Shown here one piece after another: positions 9,582-21,285 of a DNA stretch of 28,731 nucleotides. Within the stretch, counting starts at the first letter, position 1; the number at the start of each line of letters is the position of its first letter. The notes under the pieces were generated by a model that worked only from the letters and a program-made list of their open reading frames with translations, was not told where the DNA came from and did no database searches. Source of the stretch: Perkinsus chesapeaki (taxonomy: Eukaryota > Perkinsozoa > Perkinsida > Perkinsidae); assembly GCA_013115145.1 (NCBI GenBank), contig JAAPAO010000354.1, positions 8,365-37,095 of the forward strand, read 5' to 3'. Made by a program: the position numbers and the translations under genes.

Positions 9582-10440
9582 CGTTTCTGATTCGCTACTG
9601 TCTAGTTAATCAATATTCAACCGGGTAGCGGTAAATAATGTAGAAATACCGCTCATTTTAGACACCCCTGCTGTCCAATGGAACTCGATGATGCTGCTGT
9701 ATGTACAGTATGCACCGCACTAGTTTTGTTGTGATTTTGTTCCAATATAATTGGGCTGAGTCGATTGTCAGTCGGTTTTTGTTTTCATTGTCATATTGTT
9801 GGCAAGTTCACATTAGAACGCCGGTGAACGCAAACTGCAGAGGAACGGACGGAATATATCTCGACTATTCAAAGGAATCCTCCCTATGAGTAACATTCCA
9901 GAGCGCTATGTGTGCGATCAGCACGCTGTCAAACGCGTTTAGTGATCGCGATGCTCTCTTTCGCTTAATCAACGATCAATGATGCCTCTTCGTTGCTCGA
10001 TACTCTCTTCGTTTATGAGCAATACCGGCAGACTTCTCAGTTATCGTGTGTTGATGGAGCTACTGAACCATCGTCGGTAATCCGATACTGAAGAGATAAA
10101 TGGCATCCAATCCATTATCAGAATAATATTATGTAGAATACTATTCTGCAGTGGATACTTCTCATCGTGGCTCCGTTCTCGGACCATGTCGCTGCCCACC
10201 TCTCTTGAGCTTTTGCAACATTTGGAGTGTTCTTTCTACGCATTGCTCCATGAGCACCAATCGAGACTATATGTCATTGACCCTGCGACGTAGGGCCTAC
10301 GTTTGAACTCATAAATCATCGCGTCTCGTTCCCCAGACCTTCTCTGTGGCTCGAAAATAAAGTTGAATAACAAAGAGACATAGTTTCCAGTCTCGGCGGG
10401 AGTTATGGCAAGCGAGCCTGCCTAATGATTGATCTAAGAT
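9582..10440. other. Intergenic stretch without recognised genes
   Basis: No exon with family similarity or convincing splice-compatible frame was found on either strand. Short open frames (for example 9701-9889) have no recognisable content. The stretch precedes the SL relict. Confidence 0.5.
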
Positions 10441-10459
10441 TGTGAGTCATTGATATATC

Positions 10460-10476
10460 TAGCCATCTTGGCTCAA
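10460..10476 (+). other. Relict spliced-leader sequence
   Basis: TAGCCATCTTGGCTCAA matches the 3' 17 bases (lacking the final G) of the dinoflagellate/Perkinsus spliced leader as I know it (DinoSL ...TAGCCATTTTGGCTCAAG; Perkinsus variants with C at the central position). The bases 5' of it (ATATC instead of ACCG) and the AAG-TCG context downstream lack a GT splice donor and an Sm-type site. It is therefore not an SL RNA gene; a retrocopied trans-spliced mRNA is the likely source. Confidence 0.65.
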
Positions 10477-11306
10477 AGTCGTTTCTTTGATTCGATAACC
10501 ATCGTTGGATTCTCTCCTTCGTTGGTTCCGTTGCCTGATCCATCGACCTTTCTATACCAGCCGGTTGTGAGTAGCCCAAGTATTGGGACTAGACGCCGAC
10601 TAGGACTCTCGGACATTGAGAACCATCTCTTTGACGGCTTCACCCTTCAACAGTTCTCTCCCTGCTACTCTGGATACTTCACAGGGTATCTTTCACACGA
10701 GACTCGCTGGTACCATGCACGTGCTCTTGCTGCCACAAAGTTATGATCTGCGAGGCGCCTGAGTTGTGAAGAGTTCTGATTTCCTTCGGTCAGATATTAA
10801 TTATAGCAGGGCGGAACTCAGGCGCCGTTTGAATATCGATGTCGACCTGGAGGTCAGAGTGCTGCTTCCATTGCCCAAGATGATCCCCGCGATTCCTTAC
10901 CGCCTTCTGGCTCGTCGTTCCCCTTCTGCAATAATGTACCGTCGGCATAAATCATCCGCCGATTTCGCACAGCCTCTTCCTCAACGGCCTCCTTCTCCAA
11001 TTGGATCTGACTATTCTCCATGCTAAGTCTCCAGATCCCCTAGTTAGCTGTAAGCCGGGCTTACTAAGGCCTCCGCCTGTATCCGAGATCCGTCTGCTTT
11101 CTCCTCCCGTTTGCTCCTCTCGTGTTTGTCAACTCGACACTTATGCCCGAGTGGGGAAAACTGCTTGCAATTTCTTAGTTGGTCTGAAGCTTTTACAAGC
11201 AATAATCGATTATGACGCCTATCGCCTGCGTGCGGACCAACTCCCAGTGGGAGTCTCCCACGCATGCACATGCTACCTTTCTTTCGGCAATGGAGAGACA
11301 GAGTAG
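10477..11306 (+). pseudogene. Broken open frames downstream of the SL relict, probable retrocopy
   Basis: Immediately after the SL match the frame is open to 10746 (...SLVPLPDPSTFLYQPVV, LFDGFTLQQFSPCYSGYF), then continues in other frames at 10766-11026 (YSRAELRRRLNIDVDLEVRV) and 11001-11306 (KTACNFLVGLKLLQAIIDYD). No introns are needed or seen, unlike real genes here, and frame changes occur without splice sites. This fits an intronless copy of a mature mRNA that has since decayed. The source gene is not recognised and no poly(A) tract is clear at the 3' side. Confidence 0.4.
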
Positions 11307-11980
11307 CCCAATCTACAAGGACTCTAGTCGAGGAAAATAGATGAATACCACAGCTAGTATAACAGTAGCCCTACTGGCACCACTGCGTCATCATAGCAAA
11401 TAAATAATAACGGAAAATGACCACATAATCATCACTGAGTGGCCTTTGTGCGGAGGGAGCCATCTTGTGGGGAAATAGTGAACTTCGCGGCGCAAGCGGC
11501 GAGCCAGTACAAGCCTCATCCGCGAGCTCTTGTCTAGAATCGAGGATCATCGGTTTCAACAGCCCTCGTTCGATTTCGAATGTTAATCTGAGGGTTCACC
11601 TTAGCTTTGGGCTACGATCGTCACGCTGGTTAGGCTCGTTAAGATAGATCAGGTAAGGTCGAGATTACAACCGCGTGGGACAGCAAAGCGAGACACAGGT
11701 CTGGCGAGTCCTGTCTCCGAGCGCATGCGTGCTGTCAGCACGGTCCTGGATACTCGCGAAGGCCGTTGCATAAGCGAAATAATAAGAAGCTTTATTTAAA
11801 CGAGGATCGCCCCTAAGATCAGTTTGCCGATACTAAGACCTCGGATATGTCCCAATCGAGAGAGCCCTAAGGTTGTATGCATCATGTGACGTGGTTCACG
11901 TCTCCTCCCGACCGTGACGCGCCGTCGACCTCGCCTTCCAATTAAAGGCTAAAAAGCCTTGATATTGCAACTTGTAGAAT
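11307..11980. other. Intergenic stretch; small palindromes only
   Basis: No gene seen. It contains the 13-bp palindrome GTGCTG-T-CAGCAC at 11729-11741 and a 6-bp-arm hairpin AAGGCT-AAAA-AGCCTT at 11945-11960. Neither has a T-run or context that would mark a terminator in a eukaryote. Confidence 0.5.
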
Positions 11981-11989
11981 ATTGGCTGG

Positions 11990-12655
11990 ATGGCGCCACG
12001 CTTGCCGTTGGCGAACAAGGATGATCCAGCTGAGGACTTCCTGCGTTGGTCCATTAGAACGAAAAGGGTATCGTCAAGTATCTTACGAAGCCCCTTCACC
12101 AGAGATTTCATCATACCATTCTTCACGTGCATAGTCCTGGTTCTAATTCTGGCTTTGGGATTGTGGTGGTATAGGACCGTATGGCCCAAGGTGTTACAGA
12201 ACGAAGTATTCAAAAACGTTATTTTGGTTGAGAATATGGAAGTAAAAAGCCTGTTGACCCGGTGCAGTCGTTATGAGAACGCCATATGTTTCGTTGGAGA
12301 GGCAACTTTGCTCATCAAGAGCGAGAGTCCTTTCGCGGTGGCCTTCGATGGTTTGTCAGGATATCTAACCTTAACGGAGCCTCTCACGCCTCTCGTGAGA
12401 GACACTATGGCTGGGCTCATGAGCATAAAATATAAGCTTACATCTACTGCCTTCTCCACGGCGAGATTCAAGGTCCCATTCGTACTTGAGATGTTCGACG
12501 ATGGCCTTTATATGGGAATAGTTCGCAACGGGACGAATCCAGCTCTGTATTTTTTTTTTCGTCCTGTGTTTTGGGAGAAAGCTTCCTTGAAACCGATAGG
12601 TCGATTCGTATTTCGAGATACTCTCTGTTTGACCCAAACATATCGGGTGCAATAG
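11990..12655 (+). CDS. Putative single-pass membrane protein, 221 aa
   Basis: Intronless ORF beginning MAPRLPLANKDDPAEDFLRW. A positively charged stretch (residues about 23-38) is followed by one strong membrane helix at about 41-63 (FIIPFFTCIVLVLILALGL then WWYRTVWP), suggesting a type II-like signal anchor with a globular C-terminal domain (for example MFDDGLYMGIVRNGTNP). No family is recognised; Perkinsus has large lineage-specific families of secreted and membrane proteins, and this could be one. An acceptor AACTTGTAG ends at 11977, twelve bases before the ATG. A run of ten T at 12550-12559 encodes YFFF and is a likely slippage or sequencing-error site; a frameshift there would change the last 30 residues. 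Confidence 0.5.
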   Translation: MAPRLPLANKDDPAEDFLRWSIRTKRVSSSILRSPFTRDFIIPFFTCIVLVLILALGLWWYRTVWPKVLQNEVFKNVILVENMEVKSLLTRCSRYENAICFVGEATLLIKSESPFAVAFDGLSGYLTLTEPLTPLVRDTMAGLMSIKYKLTSTAFSTARFKVPFVLEMFDDGLYMGIVRNGTNPALYFFFRPVFWEKASLKPIGRFVFRDTLCLTQTYRVQ

Positions 12656-13690
12656 AAGCACCTCTGTAAGCTCCTTCGAGAGTGCAAATTTCGCTGTTGT
12701 CAACTCGGTGATGATACATGCACACTTTGTGATCGGCCAAAGTTAGCCGATGACAGTTCGCTTTCTCCTCGAACACTTCGATACTATCATGGAGTTATTA
12801 TATTCCTCTGCCATAATGGATGCTCAGTAGCGCAACTAACATTATTTCGTATTCCCTTTCTCGCCTGTTGTGTTCAATCATCAATGGGTCATTGACAATG
12901 GCACCTTCGTAAGATATGGCGCCACTGACCTACTCACTTCTTCTGTACCAGATTTCACGCTAATCGAAGCTCCCCCTCTCGCAGGTCCACTGCATTCAAG
13001 GCGGGAGATGGTGACCGTGAGCGTGCCAGATATACAGCTACAACGCTGGCTTGGACACTTCTCGGGTACTACCCGAGCAGTCTTCTCGCTTGGGTTCTAT
13101 GCTTACCTGGCCCAAACCCTCGCCAGTCCGGCATTTCCACATGACTGTGGGTAACTCTTTACTCAGTCTGAGTACTTCGGTACGCAGTTTCCCCATCGTT
13201 GAACGTAGGGCGGTCTTGTCTTGCGGAGGATCCCCGATCCGGTGTGGATGATGCTCACAAAGGAGCTCCTAGAGGCGCCGGCATTTTTAAAGTGGTTGCC
13301 CACCGCCTGGACCACTGCCTTTTTAAATTGGACCACTGCCTCGGTTCTCTAGAAACCCCTTGTGGGCCCAAGCCGTATCCCCCGTGAAAGCTTTGGTTGT
13401 CTTATGTTGTTCGGTGCATCTTTTATGCATTAGAGCATCTTTCTTTTGCGAAACCGATCGCCTTCACGAGTTATAGACTCACTAGGCATTCCTAAGCTAA
13501 GGGAAGCTCCTGGCGCATAAGTCGTAAAATTGGATAAGTGAGGGAGCGCCAATCATAGTCATTCTAGTGCCCAGTGGACAGTGTCCACGGTAGATAGCCC
13601 ACTTGCGTCGATGGTATGCCAACTTGAAAAACAACGAAACAACCGATGGAAACACGGGTTTGAGGATTTTGTAAGGCAGCAGCATAGCTG
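12656..13690. other. Gene-poor stretch with unassigned open frames
   Basis: The longest + frame is 12870-13154 (begins MFNHQWVIDNGTFVRYG, contains RWLGHFSGTTRAVFSLG). No family, start context or splice partners could be established, so it is not called as a gene. It may be a remnant of the preceding or of another membrane-protein gene. A short 21-bp direct repeat (13308-13341) and a palindrome GTGGACA-G-TGTCCAC (13574-13588) are present. Confidence 0.35.
13308..13341. repeat. Short direct repeat, 13-bp identical core at 21-bp spacing
   Basis: TGGACCACTGCCT occurs at 13308-13320 and 13329-13341, separated by TTTTTAAA-type sequence that also precedes the first copy (13284-13291). This gives roughly two and a half imperfect 21-bp units. 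No function is apparent. Confidence 0.7.
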
Positions 13691-13696
13691 GCGCAG

Positions 13697-13777
13697 AAGC
13701 CCGAGAATTTACTCGTAGATTTCGGAGGTAACCACCTTGTCGACTTGCTCATTACTCTATAAGTCATCTTAGGGCAT
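13697..13777 (+). pseudogene. Fragment of an AGC kinase exon with its intron
   Basis: This 81-nt stretch matches 18798-18878 of the complete kinase gene with nine differences and no gaps. It spells KPENLLVDFGG (catalytic-loop end), then a 45-nt intron with intact GT and CTTAG ends, then GGCAT. The intron copy (five differences in 45) is nearly as conserved as the exon part. No kinase sequence is seen on either side, so the locus is a small genomic duplication fragment and not a retrocopy. Confidence 0.75.
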
Positions 13778-14220
13778 GATACTGCTGCTGCCGCGGGAGT
13801 ATAGAATCACAATCTATTATTAGCGATGTTATGCAATGAACGTCCCCCCACTTATGGATCGGTGGAATTGGAGCGAGGACCAAATTACACTGGGTGTTCA
13901 GTAAACCTCAGCTGACTCCCAGGAGAGGGATTGGTAAAATCGTGTTCAATATACTGTAACCTTCTCGGAAGAGCTCCTGTTTAGAGAACAGCCCGACAGC
14001 ACTACAAAAGATACGTTTGCACGCATGCGCACGTTGCGGTATCTTGCACACTCGCAATTTTTCTTTGCGCGCAACTTTATTTTTCACTGGTCACAGATTG
14101 GCATCATACGTGTTAGCATTCATTCCCTAGACCAACCCCCTCTTTGAATTTATTTGAACCTCTCCAGTCTCTCACAACAGACGTATCTCTCTGCACGATC
14201 TCCGAGCCAAGGAAGATACT
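13778..14220. other. Intergenic stretch upstream of the glycine-zipper gene
   Basis: No coding signal recognised. It contains purine/pyrimidine-alternating GCGCATGCGC-like sequence around 14020-14070. The leader acceptor of the next gene (GATACTCCCTCAG) ends at 14227. Confidence 0.5.
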
Positions 14221-14234
14221 CCCTCAGTTGAGTG

Positions 14235-15179
14235 ATGTTTCTAACCTACCCACGAGTACCCCACGCTTTGCTAGCTCGTACCAGTGCGTCAGCTGCAGCT
14301 GGTGGCGCTCGTCGGGCTGCTGAAATAAAGGCCAAAAATGCGCCCCACTTTGGCCGGAGAAGTCATAAAAATGCAACTCACCATGAAGACAACAGCACTA
14401 GTGTTTCAACCGCAAAGGAAGGACAGGTAGGCGAAGATCCTCAGTGTCACAGGACGAACTAGTTGGATAGGTTACTAACGCTCAGACCGCCCAAGTGCCC
14501 GGCCCGACTACGGGAGCGAGACCAGGTAAGGGCGAGCTCGGTAGTGGGATGCCTACTGTGGGGTACTTTAGGTATAATGGGTGCTATAGCCGATGGTATG
14601 GCATCTGGTTTGGGATGGGGTATGGGTATGCGACTAATGGATGGCATATTTGGCCCTAGAACAATGGAAGTAGTGCACCATCATGAACAGGGACAAGGTA
14701 GTGACGCCCGTCCTGGCTTTCCCGTCCTGGCTCGCGGACCCTATGGAATCCGGGTCGTATCTCTATTTCATCGTAGCTGATCCGATGCTCCATGCTTTGG
14801 AAGAGCATATAGATTCACACCCTCCCAAGGCGTGTGCATTCGAAGTGTGGCTTGCCTATATTGGTTCATCCTCCCTAGTATTATATTATGCACCGCTTGT
14901 AGTGATTAAAGTTACGGTCGATTCAGATCCCTCCACGTCCGTAGACCCCGCTTCAAGCTCGGATACCACATCAAACTCCACCGGTCTTGAAGGGGATAAT
15001 GGCACTTCATGGTTTAGTAATAATTTCTCCTCTATCAAACAGCTATATATTTCCCAGGCAATGACAATGACCAGGGCATGACAGACGATCCTGGTAGCTC
15101 TTGGTTTGGCGGGAGCTCAGATGGAGGAAGCTCGTGGTTTGGTGGGGATGGGGGCGGAGGGGGCGACTGGGACTTCTAA
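14235..15179 (+). CDS. Glycine-zipper protein, CHCHD2/MIX17-like core with SWFGG-repeat tail
   Basis: Exons 14235-14426, 14486-14525, 14572-14697, a fourth exon ending 15016, and 15058-15179 (TAA). The fourth exon may start at 14780 (phase 1) or about 14936; both keep frame. N-terminus MFLTYPRVPHALLART is Arg/Ala-rich and could be a mitochondrial-type presequence (inference). Exon 3 encodes IMGAIADGMASGLGWGMG then MRLMDGIFGPRTMEVVHH, resembling the glycine-zipper plus PRT motif of CHCHD2/MIX17 proteins. The family's C-terminal twin CX9C domain is absent; instead the protein ends in an Asp/Ser-rich region with repeated SWFGG/SWF units and GGGGGDWDF. Alternative reading: an unrelated glycine-zipper membrane protein. 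Start preceded by an acceptor ending 14227. Confidence 0.65.
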
Positions 15180-15304
15180 CGTATTGCTGCCAACGCTGTA
15201 ACTTTGCTTCTCTATTCATCCATTGACTGTAACAGAGCGTTATGGTACAATTTGAGCGACGTTGAGTTGAGAATGGTACGGGTCTTTGCAGCTGTTTTGG
15301 TGAT

Positions 15305-15845
15305 ATGATTGGAGGAGCCTCATTGGCGTTTTATTTTCATGTCAATCGGTATGATTATGACAGGCATCTGCAGGTGAGTAAATGAGTTATGAGATACTGG
15401 ACATCTTCTAGTGCGACATAAAAACTAAAACTCCGCGAAATTCGGGCCAATCAGTGTATAGATTGCAAAAACACTCAATGTAAAACTGCTCAAGGCTGAG
15501 GGACTGATGGAAGTGATAGTAATTGTTATCTCACAGGAGTTGGTATTTTCAGCACGAATCTATCCCGGTGTTGAGGGAGGAATGGCGAAGGCGTAATATG
15601 AACTGCTATAATGTGAGGGAAATGTGGTATTAATTATTCGAGGCGTTTATCAGAGATATACCGCGGACCCCAGCAACGAGCTCTTGGAGGAGATCCAGCG
15701 AAATCTGGATATCACTGTGCAGTAATGCTAATAGTGTTTTATGGAGCCTTACACGGTGGTCAGACGATGTAAACGTCAGCTGAAAACGGATAGCAGGGAG
15801 CAAGATGTTAAGGACTGTCATTTGGCGATTGAACAGGTTATATAG
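15305..15845 (+). CDS. Hypothetical small protein, 92 aa, four exons
   Basis: Exons 15305-15373, 15553-15612, 15654-15721, 15764-15845 (stop TAG 15843); phases fit at every junction and the total is 93 codons. Product: MIGGASLAFYFHVNRYDYDR..., then HESIPVLREEWRRRNMNCYN, RYTADPSNELLEEIQRNLDI and RCKRQLKTDSREQDVKDCHL. A short hydrophobic N-terminus and three Cys followed by charged helices would suit a small mitochondrial or membrane-associated protein, but no family is recognised. Acceptor GGTCTTTGCAG ends at 15291. All introns are short (41-42 nt) except the first (179 nt). Confidence 0.65.
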
Positions 15846-16785
15846 GGGAGGGGCGAGGCATACGCTATCAATTGAGGGAATAGTTTCTCAGCGCAGGCTC
15901 TTAAGTATCCGACAGAAAGGACATTTCCTCGGTTAGAAGTAAAGACTTTGTGAAAATGGTTCCTCGAACTTTCTGCTTTCACAGCAAAGTATGTAGGCTC
16001 CTATTGTGATAGGCTCTTCCTGGAGTTGGATGCGTACATATGAGTGCTATTGCTCGATACTACCTTTGATGTTATAATGGTTACAGAACGTCCGGAATGA
16101 TTTACGATACAATGTGTATCTGATCTTAGCGTGACTTTTATATTATTTATATACTTTGTGAAAGGTTTCAGTAAATTTAGTGGCACCGAAACCTCCACAC
16201 TGCATACATCGTACCTGGTCACAGTTTAGGGTAGTACTATTGTAAACGAGAGCAAAACAACGCATAAGTGGCAGAGTTATCAGCACTATACACTTGGTAC
16301 ACTTGATCCTGTTCAAGGGTGCTCGAAACTAATTGGCAGTTGCGTGCTCGGAAATGAAGATTTCAACCTTTGTGGAGTTTTGGGGAAGTCCTGTATTTTG
16401 TTTGGGGAACTATCTTATCGACTGATTGAAGTAAATTTAGGAACTCTTAATTTATAGTTTTGTTCTGATAAAATCAGGGAAGATATATCAAAAAGGTAGT
16501 CATGAAATTTTCATGATTATATACAGTACGCGAATGGTAAATGGCGCGTTGGGTGTCGCCGGCATAACTTCGTAACCAGATCAGATATGTATCTAAGTAG
16601 TACTTAAAATATTTACAGTCGATATTTACTTTTACTTAAGTGTATACATGCTTCTAGTACTGTTGTATCGTTTAAGTGCTTCGCAGGTTTGATTTCCTTG
16701 AAACATTTTCAGCAGCATTTTTGGCTGTAGGAAACCTTCTGTAGTGCAAGCTGCATTTCTTCTAATCCACTCAGACCTACACGCA
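15846..16785. other. Intergenic stretch, no gene seen
   Basis: AT-richer than flanking genes, with many stops in all frames. No repeat or RNA structure stands out. Reverse-strand frames at 16001-16222 have no recognisable content. Confidence 0.5.
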
Positions 16786-16789
16786 GTGT

Positions 16790-17071
16790 ATGGAGGCGGC
16801 GGAGCTAGCAGAAGACCCGATCAATAGAAGTGAAGTGAAGCAATATCCTATTCATAAGGTCCGAGATGGCGGAGCGCTTGCTAGGACCGCCGGGACGCTC
16901 AGGTCGAGTTTGGTGATGAAGATACGTATTCTAGAAAAAAGAGTCCGGGTACTAGTATATTTCCATTCTTGTGCAGTTCGGCAAGAGACTGACAAAAGGG
17001 CATGGTGGGGGACTGGGATTGTTGCAATGTTTATCAAGTTTCCAGTGTTAGTGCGCGATGTTGGGTTTTAA
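16790..17071 (+). CDS. Unrecognised small ORF, possible gene
   Basis: ATG at 16790 opens MEAAELAEDPINRSEVKQYP and ends ...KFPVLVRDVGF. The stretch 16914-16976 has intron-like edges (weak GTTTGG donor, good TTCTTGTGCAG acceptor) and lies in the same frame, so the product is about 93 aa unspliced or about 72 aa spliced. The C-terminal part (WWGTGIVAMFIKFPVLV) could be a membrane helix. No family; the evidence is weak. Confidence 0.3.
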   Translation: MEAAELAEDPINRSEVKQYPIHKVRDGGALARTAGTLRSSLVMKIRILEKRVRVLVYFHSCAVRQETDKRAWWGTGIVAMFIKFPVLVRDVGF

Positions 17072-17525
17072 TAGGGAACATATTGCTCGGTAACCAGTGG
17101 CATACGTTATGGGGAGTATTATTATCCATCTATTACGAAACTCCGTTATTATTCCTTTTGTGGAGATAGGGATATTTTTGTCCCTATTATTGCTGTTTTC
17201 AATTTCCAACACACTTTCCTTTTCTAAAGCTCTCCTATCTTCAAATTACGCTGGAAGGGTTATAAGTAGTGCCCTTTAACTGAATCTCTTATGTACATCT
17301 CACTTCAACAAGTGTGCTTTTACATTGGGGCTCCAGTAAGGAATGGCAAAATGTACGCGTCGTATTTCCGTGCATCATCCCACCCAACGGAACACTAGTT
17401 GGAAAAAACGGTTTCGAATTATCATCCCGGAAAAATCGATTATGCGGAGGGGTTCTATATCTCAAGTCTTTAGCTGCTTTTATTCCTAGTATTGGCAGTC
17501 AACTCAAGTGGCAGCATCATTCATA
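17072..17525. other. Spacer before the kinase gene
   Basis: Short open frames exist (for example 17343-17489 beginning MAKCTRRISVHHP) but have no partner exons or family. The region includes the presumed leader of the kinase gene; a possible acceptor CAACTCAAG ends near 17508. Confidence 0.35.
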
Positions 17526-20889
<3,364 letters not shown>

Positions 20890-21285
20890 ATGTTGCTGCG
20901 GTGTATCTTTATCAACTTCATAAAAGCTACTGCTACAATTGTTTCTAACTTCATACCTCCTGGAGAGCCCACAACACCGACTACTTGCCCTTTCATCCGG
21001 CGTCCCAGGATCGATCCCGGGCACCGTCATATCATTTTCCGATATCGGACTAGTCTTGAGTGTACTAGGTATCATTAGAACCGTTACATCCCACGAGGCA
21101 GAGAGATTCCACTCGAGGGAGCCACCACTGTTAGCTTCAGTTTTTTTCTAAAGCTCCGTATTGAGTTTGTCAATGAGTATCGTTGAAAGATACTCCAATA
21201 CTTGTTGAAGCACGCATGAAGCTAAGATACGCATCGCAGGCGATGCTCATAATATATTGTGGGATTGCGCAGTATAATTTGAATT
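20890..21285. other. Spacer between kinase and EF-hand genes, with a tRNA-like remnant
   Basis: No gene. Positions 21001-21021 contain CGTCCCAGGATCGATCCCGG, a B-box/T-arm-like stem-loop. The reverse strand around it reads like the complement of a degraded tRNA (T-arm, then anticodon-arm-like GGATGAAAGGGCAAG). No complete cloverleaf can be built. Confidence 0.4.

Noticed and set aside
10450-10490. A functional spliced-leader RNA gene
   Set aside because: The leader core is followed by AAAGTCG with no GT donor and no Sm-like site, and its 5' bases differ from the leader, so a relict copy is more likely.
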